Notes: generated from the sequence alone by a model not told the origin. 64,000 nt of DNA from Enterobacter chuandaensis (GCF_003594915.1 NZ_QZCS01000006.1:186001-250000), one strand, 5' to 3'; counted from the stretch's first letter, positions 12,998 through 23,943 are shown. Translations and numbers: made by a program.

Positions 12998-14296
12998 TCC
13001 CTCTGTCGTGCCCGCCTCTCGGGCACGACATTCCCCCGCCTGACGAAGCCACAATCCTAATACCAGCCCCATCAGCGAAAGTGCGAGTACATACCAGGCT
13101 GGCGCCAACGGCGACACGCCCATCAGCACGGTAACCGCAATCGGCGTCAGCCCGCCGAAAATGGCATACGAGACGTTGTAAGAGAACGAGATCCCGGTGA
13201 AACGCACTTCCGGCGGGAAGGAACGCACCATTACGTACGGCACAGCGCCGACGACGCCCACGCAAAGACCTACCACACCGTACAACAGGAACAGCTGTTC
13301 AGGATGGCTGCCCGCCAGGTGGTAAAATGCCCAGCTTGATCCCGCCAGCAGCAGGCTTCCGACAATAAAGGTCAGGCTGGCACCAAAGCGATCCGCCGCC
13401 AGCCCGGCGGCCAGACAGCCAAAGCAGAGCATGATTGTCGCGATACTGTTTGCCTGTAAGGTCACGGCAGGGGTGAAACCGTACTGCTTCTGCAGCCACA
13501 CCGGCGACATCAAAATCACCACCACAATGCCCGCGGAAAGCAGCCAGGTGAGCAGCATCGACACCACCACCGCTTTTTTATGACGCACCGCGACGGCTTT
13601 GACCGGCAGCTCCTGCGCCAGCGCCTTGCGCTGCTGCATTTCGAGGAAAATCGGCGTCTCCTGCAGCCAGCGGCGCAGGTACATTGCCACCAGACCAAAC
13701 GCCCCGCCCAGCAGGAACGGAAGTCGCCAGCCCCAGTCGTGCACGGCCTGCTGCGTCATGCTGGTGTTGACTATCGTCGCCACCACCGACCCCAACAGGA
13801 TCCCGACGGTCAACCCCGCCGTTAAGGTTCCGCAGGCAATGCCGATGCGGCGCGCCGGAACATGCTCCGCGACAAACACCCACGCGCCCGGCACTTCACC
13901 GCCAATCGCCGCGCCCTGAAGGACGCGCATCAGCAACAGCAGTAACGGAGCAAGAATGCCCATCGAGGCATAGGTAGGGAGCAGACCGATGGCCAGCGTC
14001 GGCACGGCCATCAGCAGGATGCTGAGGGTAAACATCTTCTTACGCCCGACCAGATCGCCAAAGTGCGCCATCACAATGCCGCCAAGCGGACGCGCCAGAT
14101 ACCCGGCGGCAAAAATGCCGAAGGTTTGCACCTGACGCAGCCATTCCGGGATATCGGCCGGGAAGAAGAGTTCTCCCACCACAGCGGCGAAGAAGACGAA
14201 GATGATGAAGTCGTAAAACTCCAGCGCGCCGCCCAGCGCGGCGAGCGTAAGGGTTTTGTAGTCCTGTCGATTCAGAGGTCGGGTGTTATGTGACAT
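12974..14296 (-). CDS. MFS transporter, metabolite:H+ symporter type
   Basis: A 440-residue protein with 12 predicted membrane segments and the MFS loop motif GDLVGRKKMF between segments 2 and 3. It resembles the MHS subfamily (ShiA/ProP/citrate transporters), with an N-terminal GALEFYDFIIFVFF block typical of that group. The substrate cannot be told from sequence. It lies between satP and mog, where I recall no MFS gene in E. coli. No regulator is adjacent. Its 3' end overlaps satP. Confidence 0.82.
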   Translation of the reverse strand: MSHNTRPLNRQDYKTLTLAALGGALEFYDFIIFVFFAAVVGELFFPADIPEWLRQVQTFGIFAAGYLARPLGGIVMAHFGDLVGRKKMFTLSILLMAVPTLAIGLLPTYASMGILAPLLLLLMRVLQGAAIGGEVPGAWVFVAEHVPARRIGIACGTLTAGLTVGILLGSVVATIVNTSMTQQAVHDWGWRLPFLLGGAFGLVAMYLRRWLQETPIFLEMQQRKALAQELPVKAVAVRHKKAVVVSMLLTWLLSAGIVVVILMSPVWLQKQYGFTPAVTLQANSIATIMLCFGCLAAGLAADRFGASLTFIVGSLLLAGSSWAFYHLAGSHPEQLFLLYGVVGLCVGVVGAVPYVMVRSFPPEVRFTGISFSYNVSYAIFGGLTPIAVTVLMGVSPLAPAWYVLALSLMGLVLGLWLRQAGECRAREAGTTEGSVFFTNR

Positions 14297-14418
14297 AGCG
14301 AACCATTATGCGTGTGTTGTGGATTTATTTTTACAGTAATCGTAAAGAAAAAATTACTATACCGTAAAAGCTTTACCACGCTATCGCCGCTTCAGCTAAT
14401 GTCACATATTTGTTAATT

Positions 14419-15006
14419 TCAGGAGATTGTATCGCGGCGTGCGTTTTTCGGACGAAAAGCTGCTACCACTTTCTCATCGGTTTCCACATACGGACCGTCA
14501 AGCAGCTGTATACAATACGGTACACTGGCGAAGATGCCGTGCACAATGACGCTGCCGTCTTCCCCCTTCAGCCCTTCCAGCGTCTCTTTGATCGACTTCG
14601 GCTGGCCCGGCAGGTTCAGAATCAGCGCCTGTTTGCGAATCACCCCCACCTGGCGGGAGAGAATGGCCGTCGGGACAAAGTGTAGACTGATCTGGCGCAT
14701 CTGTTCACCAAAGCCCGGCATTTCGCGGTCGGCAACCGCCAGCGTCGCGTCCGGCGTCACGTCGCGACGCGCGGGGCCGGTTCCGCCCGTTGTCAGCACA
14801 AGGTGACAACTCATCTCATCCACCAGCTCACACAGGGTCTGCTCAATGATCGGCTGCTCGTCCGGGATCAGGCGAGTCTGGATCTCAAACGGAGTAGTGA
14901 GCGCGCTGCTCAGCCACTCTTCCAGGGCGGGGATGCCTTTATCCTGATAGACACCGCTGGAGGCGCGGTCAGAAATCGACACTAAGCCGATGCGTAAGGT
15001 ATTCAT
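14419..15006 (-). CDS. mog: Molybdopterin adenylyltransferase
   Basis: Mog adenylates molybdopterin so that molybdate can be inserted to make molybdenum cofactor. The 195-residue protein has the MoaB/Mog signature TTGGTGPARRDVTPDA. The start was set at MNTLRIGLVSISDR to match the family; two upstream in-frame ATG codons (MNG, MDM) would add five residues. It follows talB in the same direction after about 110 nt. Confidence 0.95.
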   Translation of the reverse strand: MNTLRIGLVSISDRASSGVYQDKGIPALEEWLSSALTTPFEIQTRLIPDEQPIIEQTLCELVDEMSCHLVLTTGGTGPARRDVTPDATLAVADREMPGFGEQMRQISLHFVPTAILSRQVGVIRKQALILNLPGQPKSIKETLEGLKGEDGSVIVHGIFASVPYCIQLLDGPYVETDEKVVAAFRPKNARRDTIS

Positions 15007-15083
15007 ATCCATTCCATTCAAAAAGTACTGATTAATGGGAATGATACACGCAGAGAGGAAATTCAGACAGAGGCAGGGGAAGA

Positions 15084-15109
15084 CGCGTGACCGGGAGCCC
15101 GGTCACGCG
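15084..15109 (-). terminator. Hairpin after talB
   Basis: A perfect 12-bp inverted repeat (CGCGTGACCGGG/CCCGGTCACGCG) with a 2-nt centre lies 7 nt after the talB stop. On the minus strand it is followed by TCTTCCCC, a poor T tract, so it may be a weak terminator or an mRNA-protecting stem. Confidence 0.6.
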
Positions 15110-15115
15110 GAATGA

Positions 15116-16069
15116 TTACAGCAGGTCGCCGATCATTTTTTCCAGTTTTTCCTGGTCGATTGCAAACTTACGGATACCGTCCGCCAGTTTGTCTACAGCC
15201 ATTGGATCCTGGTTGTGCTGCCACAGGAACTCGGATTCAGTGATGCGCTCCGGGCGCGCTTTCACTTCGCCGGTGTAAGACAGTTTACGCTCGATAGCAC
15301 CTTCGCTTTCCGCCAGCTCTTTCAGCAGCGCAGGGGCGATGGTCAGGCGGTCACAGCCAGCCAGCTCGATGATTTCACCGACGTTACGGAAGCTTGCGCC
15401 CATAACCACGGTCTCATAGCCATGCTGTTTGTAGTATTCGTAGATTTCAGTCACGGAAATCACGCCGGGATCTTCAGACGCAGCGTACTCTTTCTTGTCG
15501 GTGTTGGCTTTGTACCAGTCCAGAATACGGCCCACGAACGGAGAAATCAGGTACACGCCGGCTTCTGCACATGCGCGCGCCTGCGCGAAGGAGAACAGCA
15601 GGGTCAGGTTACAGTTGATGCCTTCTTTTTCCAGCTGCTCAGCGGCACGAATGCCCTGCCAGGTTGAAGCCAGTTTGATCAGGATACGGTCGTTGCTGAT
15701 GCCCGCATCGTTGTACATTTTGATCAGACGTTTCGCTTTGGCGATTGACGCTTCGGTGTCGTAGGAGAGACGTGCATCCACTTCGGTAGAGATACGGCCA
15801 GGAACCAGCTTCAGGATTTCCAGACCGATGTTCACTGCCAGCTTGTCGGTAGCATCCACAACCTGCTGTGCGCGGTCATTGCTCTGCGCTTTCGCCCAGG
15901 TCACTGCGTCGTCAATCAGTTTGCGATACTCAGGGATCTGTGCGGCGTTAAGGATCAGAGAAGGGTTAGTTGTGGCATCCTGCGGCTGGTACAGCTTCAT
16001 TGCCGCGATATCTCCGGTGTCAGCTACGACAGTGGTGAACTGACGAAGGGAGGTCAATTTATCCGTCAT
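15116..16069 (-). CDS. talB: Transaldolase B
   Basis: Transaldolase of the non-oxidative pentose phosphate pathway, moving a dihydroxyacetone unit from sedoheptulose 7-phosphate to glyceraldehyde 3-phosphate. The 317-residue (alpha/beta)8 protein has the Schiff-base lysine in [12 protein letters not shown] (Lys132 of E. coli). Length equals E. coli TalB. The 262-nt gap before divergent yaaJ should hold its promoter; I do not see a strong one. Confidence 0.97.
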   Translation of the reverse strand: MTDKLTSLRQFTTVVADTGDIAAMKLYQPQDATTNPSLILNAAQIPEYRKLIDDAVTWAKAQSNDRAQQVVDATDKLAVNIGLEILKLVPGRISTEVDARLSYDTEASIAKAKRLIKMYNDAGISNDRILIKLASTWQGIRAAEQLEKEGINCNLTLLFSFAQARACAEAGVYLISPFVGRILDWYKANTDKKEYAASEDPGVISVTEIYEYYKQHGYETVVMGASFRNVGEIIELAGCDRLTIAPALLKELAESEGAIERKLSYTGEVKARPERITESEFLWQHNQDPMAVDKLADGIRKFAIDQEKLEKMIGDLL

Positions 16070-16331
16070 GATAGTGTTTCTCTTTTAACGTGCCCTGGAT
16101 AATTCACGCTACCGACAGCATGCCTGCAGCGGAAAAATGACAGGTTTACTTGTTAGGGGGATGTAACCGGTCTGCCCTGATGATAACACGACGGAGGGGT
16201 AGCGCAACCGCAGACAGTGCGCTTAGGCAGAGTATGATAAACTCAGAGTATTAACAGGCTGCTAAGCAACAGCATGCCCAATCAGTGGTAGCGCTTACAT
16301 ATTCACGTTGGCATCAACAAGAGGGACGTTA

Positions 16332-17762
16332 ATGCCTGATTTCTTTTTCTTTATTAACGAAGTCCTCTGGGGTTCAATAATGATCTACCTGCTTATGGGA
16401 GCAGGTATCTGGTTTACGCTACGCAGTGGGTTTATCCAGTTTCGCTATATTCGCAAGTTTGGCAGAAGTCTGAAAAACAGCGTCACGCCGCAACCGGGCG
16501 GATTAACGTCGTTTCAGGCGCTCTGTACCAGCCTGGCGGCGCGCCTCGGCAGCGGAAACCTGGCGGGCGTTGCGCTGGCCATTAGCGCTGGCGGGCCTGG
16601 TGCGGTGTTCTGGATGTGGGTGACGGCAATTCTCGGGATGGCCACCTCTTTTGCCGAAAGTTCGCTGGCGCAACTCTACAAAGAGAAAGACAGAAACGGA
16701 CAGTTTCGCGGCGGCCCGGCCTGGTATATGGCCCGTGGCTTAGGGATGCGCTGGATGGGCGTGCTGTTCTCGCTTTTTTTACTGATCGCATACGGTCTTA
16801 TTTTTAATACCGTGCAGTCAAACTCGGTCGCCCATGCCCTCCGCTATGCCTTCTCCTGCCCGGAATGGCTCACCGGCAGCGTTTTAGCCCTCGTTGTTCT
16901 GCTCACCATTTCTATCGGCCTTAAAGGCATTGCCCGCCTGATGCAGTGGCTGGTTCCTATTATGGCGCTGCTCTGGGTGACCGCGAGTCTGGTCGTCGCT
17001 GCACTGAATGTTGATCAGGTTCCGGACGTCATTGCAACCATCTTTAAAAGCGCCTTTGGCTGGCGTGAAGTGGCGTCAGGCGCACTGGGCTATACCCTGA
17101 GCCAGGCACTGATGGCGGGTTTTCAACGAGGCATGTTCTCCAATGAAGCCGGAATGGGGTCCACTCCCAACGCGGCAGCTACCGCCGCGTCCTGGCCACC
17201 GCACCCTGCTGCACAGGGTATCGTGCAGATGATCGGCGTGTTTATGGATACCGTTATTATCTGTTCGGCCAGCGCCATGATCCTCCTGCTGGCCGGTCCT
17301 GTAGCGCATGAGTCGGATATCGACGGAATACAGCTTCTCCAGCAGGCGCTGGTGAACCTGACCGGCGGCTGGGGCTCGGGATTTGTCTCGCTCATTCTGA
17401 TGCTGTTCGCCTTCAGCTCGATTGTGGTGAATTACCTGTACGCCGAAAACAACCTCACATTTCTGAGAGTCGACTCTCGTCCTGTCATCATCTTGCTTCG
17501 CCTGGGCGTGATCCTGATGGTGCTTGCGGGTGCCCTTCTCACCATGCCGCTGGTCTGGCAGCTGGCAGATGTCATTATGGCGTTCATGGCCATCACTAAC
17601 CTGACGGCGATCCTGCTGCTCTCGCCCGTAGTGACCCTTATTGCCAGGGATTACCTTCGCCAGCGCAAGCTCGGCGTACAGCCGGTATTTGATGCCGCAC
17701 GCTATCCCGAAATTGCGTCTCAGCTTGCCCCCGGCACCTGGGATGATTTGCCCCGGCAATAA
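16332..17762 (+). CDS. yaaJ: Sodium:amino acid (alanine/glycine) symporter family protein
   Basis: A 476-residue inner-membrane carrier of the AGCS family with about 11 hydrophobic segments and the family blocks SLAARLGSGNLAGVA and MFSNEAGMGSTPNAAA. Length equals E. coli YaaJ. The start MPDFFFFINEV was chosen because GAGGGACG lies just upstream; an upstream in-frame ATG would add eight non-conserved residues. The substrate has not been assigned in E. coli with certainty; sodium-coupled alanine or glycine uptake is expected from the family. Confidence 0.93.
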   Translation: MPDFFFFINEVLWGSIMIYLLMGAGIWFTLRSGFIQFRYIRKFGRSLKNSVTPQPGGLTSFQALCTSLAARLGSGNLAGVALAISAGGPGAVFWMWVTAILGMATSFAESSLAQLYKEKDRNGQFRGGPAWYMARGLGMRWMGVLFSLFLLIAYGLIFNTVQSNSVAHALRYAFSCPEWLTGSVLALVVLLTISIGLKGIARLMQWLVPIMALLWVTASLVVAALNVDQVPDVIATIFKSAFGWREVASGALGYTLSQALMAGFQRGMFSNEAGMGSTPNAAATAASWPPHPAAQGIVQMIGVFMDTVIICSASAMILLLAGPVAHESDIDGIQLLQQALVNLTGGWGSGFVSLILMLFAFSSIVVNYLYAENNLTFLRVDSRPVIILLRLGVILMVLAGALLTMPLVWQLADVIMAFMAITNLTAILLLSPVVTLIARDYLRQRKLGVQPVFDAARYPEIASQLAPGTWDDLPRQ

Positions 17763-17828
17763 CAGCTATCGATCAATTCAGGGCGATTTTTTGTTAAAGT
17801 CGCTCTAAATTTCCTGCAAGGACTGGAT

Positions 17829-18602
17829 ATGCTGATTCTGATTTCACCTGCAAAAACGCTCGACTACCAGAGCCCTCTTGCCACCGAGCGCTATACCCAG
17901 CCAGAACTGCTGGATTACTCGCAACAGCTGATCCGCGAAGCGCGCAAGCTCTCTGCGCCGCAAATTGCTTCGCTGATGAGCATCAGCGACAAGCTGGCAG
18001 ACCTTAACGCGACCCGGTTCCACGAGTGGCACCCGGATTTCACCCCTGCCAACGCTCGCCAGGCGATTCTGGCGTTTAAAGGTGATGTCTACACCGGCCT
18101 GCAGGCGGAAGACTTCAGTGAAGCCGATTTCGATTTCGCCCAGCAGCATCTGCGCATGCTGTCGGGTCTTTACGGCGTACTGCGCCCGCTGGATCTGATG
18201 CAGCCGTATCGTCTGGAGATGGGCATTCGCCTGGAAAACGCCAAAGGCAAAGACCTGTACCATTTCTGGGGCGACATCATCGCCGACAAGCTGAACGCGG
18301 CGCTGCACGCCCAGGGCGATAACGTGGTGATTAACCTGGCATCCGATGAGTACTACAAGTCGGTGAAACCGAAAAAGCTGGAGGCGGAAATTATCAAGCC
18401 GGTGTTCCTCGACGAGAAGAACGGCAAGTTCAAGGTGATCAGCTTCTACGCTAAGAAAGCGCGCGGCCTGATGAGCCGCTACATCATCCAGAACCGCCTG
18501 ACGAAGCCGGAGCAGTTAACCGGGTTCAACACCGACGGCTATTTCTTTGACGAGGCGTCGTCAGGGAAAGGTGAGCTGGTATTTAAGCGCCACGAGCAGT
18601 AA
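17829..18602 (+). CDS. yaaA: Peroxide stress protein YaaA
   Basis: A 257-residue DUF328 (UPF0246) protein, starting [16 protein letters not shown]. In E. coli it is induced by OxyR under peroxide stress and lowers free intracellular iron; the family also shows DNA-binding ability. Length matches E. coli (258). It lies 66 nt downstream of yaaJ, and a GC hairpin follows it. Confidence 0.95.
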   Translation: MLILISPAKTLDYQSPLATERYTQPELLDYSQQLIREARKLSAPQIASLMSISDKLADLNATRFHEWHPDFTPANARQAILAFKGDVYTGLQAEDFSEADFDFAQQHLRMLSGLYGVLRPLDLMQPYRLEMGIRLENAKGKDLYHFWGDIIADKLNAALHAQGDNVVINLASDEYYKSVKPKKLEAEIIKPVFLDEKNGKFKVISFYAKKARGLMSRYIIQNRLTKPEQLTGFNTDGYFFDEASSGKGELVFKRHEQ

Positions 18603-18606
18603 AACT

Positions 18607-18630
18607 AAACCCCGCCATCTGGCGGGGTGT
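18607..18630 (+). terminator. Hairpin after yaaA
   Basis: CCCCGCC-ATCT-GGCGGGG lies 6 nt past the yaaA stop and is followed by a short T-rich stretch (TGTTGCGTT). It separates yaaA from convergent yaaX. Confidence 0.7.
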
Positions 18631-18634
18631 TGCG

Positions 18635-18931
18635 TTAATGGTGCTTCCAGTCCGGGCCCGGACGATGATCGTCATGGCGACGGTCATCGTGGTGGTGGTC
18701 ACGATCGCGATGCTCGTCATGCGGACGCCAGCGGTTATCGCGCCAGTCATAATGCGCCTTCCACCAGTCATGGTCGCGCCAGCGGCCGCCATCCCAGTAA
18801 TGCCCGTTGTTATCCCGATCGCCAATCTGCAGTTTTACCGCAGGTACGAGGGTAATTTCAGATGCCTGTACCGCCATGGGGGCGACCAGCACCAGAGAAA
18901 GCGCGATGAGTGCAGGTTTCAGTGTAGACAC
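18635..18931 (-). CDS. yaaX: DUF2502 periplasmic protein, GTG start
   Basis: A 98-residue protein with a signal peptide (cleavage likely after AVQA, about residue 23), the conserved block EITLVPAVKLQIGDRDN, and a strongly His/Asp/Arg-rich tail ending DWKHH. It matches E. coli YaaX in length and core sequence. The GTG start at 18929-18931 is preceded by AGGAG at 6-nt spacing; an upstream in-frame ATG would add nine residues before the signal peptide. Function is unknown; the His-rich tail could bind metal (inference). Confidence 0.88.
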   Translation of the reverse strand: MSTLKPALIALSLVLVAPMAVQASEITLVPAVKLQIGDRDNNGHYWDGGRWRDHDWWKAHYDWRDNRWRPHDEHRDRDHHHDDRRHDDHRPGPDWKHH

Positions 18932-19094
18932 AGGTGACTCCTTATTCTTCTTGCCCAACGTGGGCCGATGTAAGGAGAGTACGCGAGGGGAACGGGGGAA
19001 GTTATTCTCTGCAATCCTAAACGCTAAGTGACCGCATTTATTGGGAATTTCTGCTTTTTTCCTGCTTTTTCTCTCCTTAATTTCTTCACAAAAA

Positions 19095-19172
19095 AGCCGG
19101 GTGGCGCCTATGCCTTACCCGGCCTACGATTGGGGACGTTGTAGGCCCGGTAAGGCGTAGCCGCCACCGGGC
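19095..19172. repeat. BIME: two inverted REP units
   Basis: Two REP units in opposite orientation (GCCGGGTGGCGCC... and ...GGCGTAGCCGCCACCGGGC) lie directly after the thrC stop. The pair can form a long imperfect hairpin and probably protects or ends the thr mRNA. Confidence 0.82.
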
Positions 19173-19179
19173 AATAAAA

Positions 19180-20466
19180 TCACGCGCGGGTCATCATCAG
19201 CTTACGCAGCGCCGCAAAGTCCGCTGGCAGCTCATGCGACAGCAGCGGCAGGTCGGCACGCTCGGCCAGCTCTTTTGGCAGCGGCAACGTTTCGCCCAGG
19301 ATCGCTTCCACGCTCTCTTTGAACTTCGCCGGATGCGCGGTGCCCAGGAACAGGCCATATTCACCCGGGTTAAGCTGGTCGCGCAGCGCGCGGTAGGCAA
19401 TCGCCGCGTGCGGTTCAGAGGTGTAGCCCACCGCTTTCAGCTCGCGCATGGTGGCTTTGGTGGTTTCGTCCGTCACCGCAGCGTAGCCCAGGTCGCCCAG
19501 ACGCCACACCTTGCGGCGGAACAGTTCTTCCACGCGCGGCCAGTTGTTCGGCTGGGACACGTCCATGGCATTGGAGAGCGTTGCCTGCGTCGCGTTTGGC
19601 ACCCACTTCCCGTCTTTCAGGAAGCGCGGCACGGTGTCGTTGGCGTTGGTGGCGGCGATAAAACGCTTCACCGGCAGACCCAGGGATTTCGCCAGCAGAC
19701 CCGCCGTCAGGTCACCGAAGTTACCGCTTGGTACCGAAACCACCAGCTGATTGCGCGCTTCCTGCGGCAGCTGCGCCACCGCTTCGAAGTAGTAGCAGAT
19801 CTGCGCCAGCAGACGGCTGATGTTGATAGAGTTCGCCGAGTTCAGCCCCAGCGCGGCCTTCAGCTCTTCATCGTCGAAGGCCTGCTTGACCAGCGCCTGG
19901 CAGGCATCGAAATCGCCGTCGATCGCTACGGTTTCAATGTTGCCGCCGAGGGTGCAGAACAGTTTTTCCTGCAGCGGGCTGATTTTGCCTTTCGGATAGA
20001 GGATCACCACGCGGACGTTTTTCAGGCCGTAGAACGCGTGCGCCACCGCTGCGCCGGTATCGCCGGAAGTGGCGGTCAGGATGGTCACCGGTTTGTCGCC
20101 GCTGATATGGGTCAGCATCTGTGCCATAAAGCGGCCGCCGAAATCCTTAAACGCCAGGGTCGGACCGTGGAACAGCTCCAGACAGCCGACATCAGGCTCC
20201 ACCTGCTTCACCGGCGCCGGGAAAGCGAACGCCGCGCGCACGCGCTCTTCCAGAAGCTCCTGCGGGATTTCGTCGCCGATAAACGCGGACAGAATTTTGG
20301 TGCTGCGGGTGACAAAGTCCTGCTTCAGCAGTTCGTCGATGTCGGTCAGCTGGAATTCCGGCAGATCGTGGGGGAAGAACAGCCCCTGATTTTTGCCCAG
20401 TCCCTGAGTCACCGCCTGCGCGAAGCTGACCTGCTCGTTATGATCTTTAAGGTTGTAGAGTTTCAT
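19180..20466 (-). CDS. thrC: Threonine synthase
   Basis: A PLP enzyme of 428 residues that converts O-phosphohomoserine to threonine. The PLP lysine is in HGPTLAFKDFG (about residue 107), and a phosphate-binding loop TATSGDTGAA follows. Length equals the E. coli enzyme. Last gene of the thr operon, 3 nt after thrB, followed by a BIME rather than an obvious T-run terminator. Confidence 0.98.
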   Translation of the reverse strand: MKLYNLKDHNEQVSFAQAVTQGLGKNQGLFFPHDLPEFQLTDIDELLKQDFVTRSTKILSAFIGDEIPQELLEERVRAAFAFPAPVKQVEPDVGCLELFHGPTLAFKDFGGRFMAQMLTHISGDKPVTILTATSGDTGAAVAHAFYGLKNVRVVILYPKGKISPLQEKLFCTLGGNIETVAIDGDFDACQALVKQAFDDEELKAALGLNSANSINISRLLAQICYYFEAVAQLPQEARNQLVVSVPSGNFGDLTAGLLAKSLGLPVKRFIAATNANDTVPRFLKDGKWVPNATQATLSNAMDVSQPNNWPRVEELFRRKVWRLGDLGYAAVTDETTKATMRELKAVGYTSEPHAAIAYRALRDQLNPGEYGLFLGTAHPAKFKESVEAILGETLPLPKELAERADLPLLSHELPADFAALRKLMMTRA

Positions 20467-20469
20467 TAA

Positions 20470-21399
20470 TTATCCCAGTACTCGTGCGCCAGCCGTGTCC
20501 AGACGGCAAATATGAACAAAGCCTTCCTGATTTTGCAGGTAGTGTTTAGAGAGCCAGTCCGCCACGCGCTGCGCGGTGTCAGGCTTGTCGCAAAGAGCGA
20601 ATAGCGTCGGGCCGGAGCCGGAAATGCCGCACGCCTGCGCGCCGATATCCATCGATGCCTGTCGCGCCTCGTTAAAGCCGGGCAGCAGCTTCGTGCGGTA
20701 CGGCTCGGCAATGACGTCCTTCATCAGCTTCGCCGCCAGCTGCGGCTGACGGGTGTAGCAGGCATGGATAAAGCCCGCCAGATGACGCCCGTGGGCGATA
20801 CAGTCCTGGCGACGATACTGCGCGGGCAGGATCGCACGCGCTTCCGCGGTAGAGACCTTAATGCCCGGATAGGCCAGCACCCACAGCCACTCATCAAACC
20901 CTGGCACCTGCTGGCTGATGATGCCATTTTCTTCGATCATCAGTTGCATGCCGCCGAGGAAGCACGGCGCCACGTTATCGTAATGAATGCTGCCGGAGAT
21001 GCGCCCTTCCAGCTCGCCCATCAGCCCAAGCAGACGGCTATTATTTAATGGCTTGCCGCAGTGCTCGTTCATCGCCACCAGCGCGGCGACCACCGAGCAG
21101 GCGCTGGAGCCCAGCCCCGAACCAATCGGCATACTTTTTTCCAGCGTCATGGAAACCGGCACGTTTTTGCCGATCTCCTGACAGAAGCGCTCCCAGCACT
21201 GATAGACGATATTCTCGCGCGGCTCGGACGGCAGCTTGCTGGCGAAGCGGCCCACGTTATTCAGGCTAAAGCTGTCTGCCGCCTCCACCGTTACCGTATC
21301 ACCCAGCAGCGAACCATCCACCGGCGTCACCGCCGCACCCAGCACGTCAAATCCGACGCTCATATTGGCGCTGGAAGCCGGGGCATAAACTTTGACCAT
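20470..21399 (-). CDS. thrB: Homoserine kinase
   Basis: A 309-residue GHMP kinase that phosphorylates homoserine. The ATP-binding motif [12 protein letters not shown] is at about residues 91-102, and the C-terminal [12 protein letters not shown] loop is present. The start is one base from the thrA stop, so the genes are translationally coupled. Length matches E. coli (310). Confidence 0.98.
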   Translation of the reverse strand: MVKVYAPASSANMSVGFDVLGAAVTPVDGSLLGDTVTVEAADSFSLNNVGRFASKLPSEPRENIVYQCWERFCQEIGKNVPVSMTLEKSMPIGSGLGSSACSVVAALVAMNEHCGKPLNNSRLLGLMGELEGRISGSIHYDNVAPCFLGGMQLMIEENGIISQQVPGFDEWLWVLAYPGIKVSTAEARAILPAQYRRQDCIAHGRHLAGFIHACYTRQPQLAAKLMKDVIAEPYRTKLLPGFNEARQASMDIGAQACGISGSGPTLFALCDKPDTAQRVADWLSKHYLQNQEGFVHICRLDTAGARVLG

Positions 21400-21400
21400 G

Positions 21401-23863
21401 TTAAACTCCTAACTTCCATGACAGGGTACGCAGCAGATCGGCAAACACGCCCGCCGCCGTAACATCGTTCCCTGCGCCATAGCCGCGAAGCACCAGCGGC
21501 AGTGGCTGATAATAGTGGCTGTAAAACGCGAGGGCGTTTTCGCCGTTTTTGACTTTGTACAGCGGGTCGTTGCCATCCACTTCGGCAATCTTCACCCGGC
21601 ACACGCCATCTTCTTCAATATTGCCAACATAGCGCAATACCTTACCTTCATCACGGGCTTTCGCAACGCGCGCGGCAAAGGCATCGTCAAGCTGGGGCAA
21701 ATTCGCCATAAAAGCGCTGACGTCACCGCTGCTGTTAAATTCTGCTGGCAGCACGGGCTCAATCACGATGTCGGAAAGCTCCAGCTCGCGGCCCGTTTCA
21801 CGCGCCAGAATCAGCAGCTTGCGCGCCACGTCCATACCGGAAAGATCATCACGCGGATCCGGCTCGGTGTAGCCCAGCTCGCGCGCGGCGCGGGTGGCTT
21901 CCGAGAGGGTCATACCCTCATCCAGCTTGCCGAAGATAAACGACAGGGAGCCGGAGAGAATACCGGAGAAACGCTGCAGTTCGTCACCCGCGTTGAGCAG
22001 GTTTTGCAGGTTTTCAATAACCGGCAGCCCCGCGCCGACGTTGGTGTCGTACAGGAACTTGCGGCGCGACTTGCTCGCCGCCAGACGCAGCTGGTGATAG
22101 TAATCCATCGACGAGGTATTGGCCTTTTTATTCGGCGTCACCACGTGGAAGCCTTCGCGCAGGAAGTCGGCATACTGGTCGGCCACCGCCTGGTTCGAGG
22201 TACAGTCAACAATCACCGGGTTAAGCAGGTGATACTCTTTTACCAGACGGATCAGGCGCCCCAGGTTGAACGGCTCTTTCGCCTCTTCCAGCTCCGCCTG
22301 CCAGTTCTCCAGGTTAAGGCCGTGAACGTTGGTCAGCAGCGCTCTGGAGTTGGCAATCCCGCAGACGCGCAGATCGATATGCTTCTTCTTAAGCCACTCC
22401 TGCTGGCGCTTCACCTGCTCCAGCAATGCGCCACCGACGCCGCCCACGCCAATCAGGAACAGCTCGATCACCTGATCGGTGTTGAACAGCATCTGATGCA
22501 CCACGCGCACGCCGGTGGTGGCGTCATCATTATCCACGACAACAGAGATTGAACGTTCGGACGAGCCCTGAGCAATCGCCACGATATTAATATTGGCGCG
22601 GGCCAGCGCGGCAAAGAACTTGGCGGAAATGCCGCGCAGCGTGCGCATTCCGTCGCCTACGACGGAGATTACCGCCAGACGCTCCTGAATGGAGAGCGGC
22701 TCCAGCAGCTCTTCTTTCAGCTCCAGATAGAACTCTTCTTCCAGCGCGCGGCGGGCGCGCAGGCAGTCAGCCTGCGGCACGCAGAAGCTGATGCTGTACT
22801 CGGAAGAGGACTGCGTGATCAGCACCACGGAGATACCGTTGCGTGACATGGCCGCAAAAACGCGTGCCGCCATGCCGACCATCCCTTTCATCCCCGGACC
22901 TGAGACGCTGAACATCGCCATGTTGTTCAGGTTGGAAATACCTTTCACCGGCAGGCCATCTTCATCAGAGCTGGCGCCAATCAGCGTACCCGGCGCCTGC
23001 GGGTTACCGGTATTTTTAATCAGGCAAGGGATCTGGAACTGGGCAATCGGGGAGATAGTACGCGGGTGAAGCACTTTGGCGCCGAAGTAGGAAAGCTCCA
23101 TCGCCTCCTGGTAAGACATCGACTTCAGCAGCCTGGCGTCCGGCACCTGGCGCGGGTCACAGGTATAAACGCCGTCCACGTCAGTCCAGATCTCACAGCA
23201 GTCCGCGCGTAAGCAGGCAGCCAGCACGGCGGCGGAGTAGTCAGAGCCGTTACGGCCCAGCACCACCAGCTCGCCCTTCTCATTTCCGGCAGTGAATCCG
23301 GCCATCAGGATCATGTGGTCAGACGGGATTTTGCTCGCGGCGATACGGCGGGTTGATTCGGCAATATCAACGGTGGATTCGAGGTAGTGACCTGCCGCCA
23401 GCAATTTCTCAACCGGATTGATCACGGTAACGTTGTGGCCGCGCGCTTCCAGCACGCCTGCCATGATGGCAATCGAGAGCTTCTCACCACGGCAGATCAG
23501 CGCCGCGTTGATGCTGTCCGGGCACTGGCCGAGGAGGCTGATGCCGTGCAGGACGTGTTTGATTTGCGCGAATTCCTGCTCAACGAAGGACTTCAGCTGA
23601 GCGAGCGGGAAACCAGGCTGAGCCTCTGCCAGCCCTTGCAGTAAGTCAGCGAAGATACGCTCTGCGTCGCTGATGTTCGGGAGTGCATCCTGGCCACCGA
23701 TGGTTTTTTCAATCATCGCCACCAGATGGTTCGTGATTTTTGCCGGGGCAGAGAGCACGGTCGCAACCTGCCCCTGCCTGGCGTTGCTCTCCAGGATATC
23801 GGCAACACGCAGAAAACGTTCTGCATTTGCCACTGATGTACCGCCGAACTTCAACACTCGCAT
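21401..23863 (-). CDS. thrA: Bifunctional aspartate kinase / homoserine dehydrogenase I
   Basis: An 820-residue fusion enzyme catalysing the first and third steps from aspartate to threonine. The N-terminal kinase begins [18 protein letters not shown] regulatory domains lie in the middle (around 320-460); the C-terminal dehydrogenase has the NAD(P) motif [13 protein letters not shown] near residue 470. In E. coli it is inhibited by threonine. It is preceded by the thr leader and attenuator. Confidence 0.98.
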   Translation of the reverse strand: MRVLKFGGTSVANAERFLRVADILESNARQGQVATVLSAPAKITNHLVAMIEKTIGGQDALPNISDAERIFADLLQGLAEAQPGFPLAQLKSFVEQEFAQIKHVLHGISLLGQCPDSINAALICRGEKLSIAIMAGVLEARGHNVTVINPVEKLLAAGHYLESTVDIAESTRRIAASKIPSDHMILMAGFTAGNEKGELVVLGRNGSDYSAAVLAACLRADCCEIWTDVDGVYTCDPRQVPDARLLKSMSYQEAMELSYFGAKVLHPRTISPIAQFQIPCLIKNTGNPQAPGTLIGASSDEDGLPVKGISNLNNMAMFSVSGPGMKGMVGMAARVFAAMSRNGISVVLITQSSSEYSISFCVPQADCLRARRALEEEFYLELKEELLEPLSIQERLAVISVVGDGMRTLRGISAKFFAALARANINIVAIAQGSSERSISVVVDNDDATTGVRVVHQMLFNTDQVIELFLIGVGGVGGALLEQVKRQQEWLKKKHIDLRVCGIANSRALLTNVHGLNLENWQAELEEAKEPFNLGRLIRLVKEYHLLNPVIVDCTSNQAVADQYADFLREGFHVVTPNKKANTSSMDYYHQLRLAASKSRRKFLYDTNVGAGLPVIENLQNLLNAGDELQRFSGILSGSLSFIFGKLDEGMTLSEATRAARELGYTEPDPRDDLSGMDVARKLLILARETGRELELSDIVIEPVLPAEFNSSGDVSAFMANLPQLDDAFAARVAKARDEGKVLRYVGNIEEDGVCRVKIAEVDGNDPLYKVKNGENALAFYSHYYQPLPLVLRGYGAGNDVTAAGVFADLLRTLSWKLGV

Positions 23864-23888
23864 GGTTCTACCTCGTTTCCTTTAGCCG

Positions 23889-23925
23889 AAAAAAAAGCCC
23901 GCACTGTTCAGGTGCGGGCTTTTTT
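23889..23925 (-). terminator. thr operon attenuator
   Basis: On the minus strand, the stem GCCCGCAC/GTGCGGGC (23112-type GC arm at 23112 is not used; arms are 23897-23904 and 23912-23919) is flanked by A and T runs, lies between thrL and thrA, and ends in eight T. This is the classic rho-independent attenuator: it forms when the leader peptide is translated freely and is avoided when ribosomes stall at Thr/Ile codons. Confidence 0.93.
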
Positions 23926-23943
23926 CTGTTTTTCCTGTACGCG

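Noticed and set aside
18583-18855. Alternative frames over yaaX on both strands
   Set aside because: They arise from the repetitive His/Asp/Arg codons of yaaX; the GTG-started frame with signal peptide fits the family.
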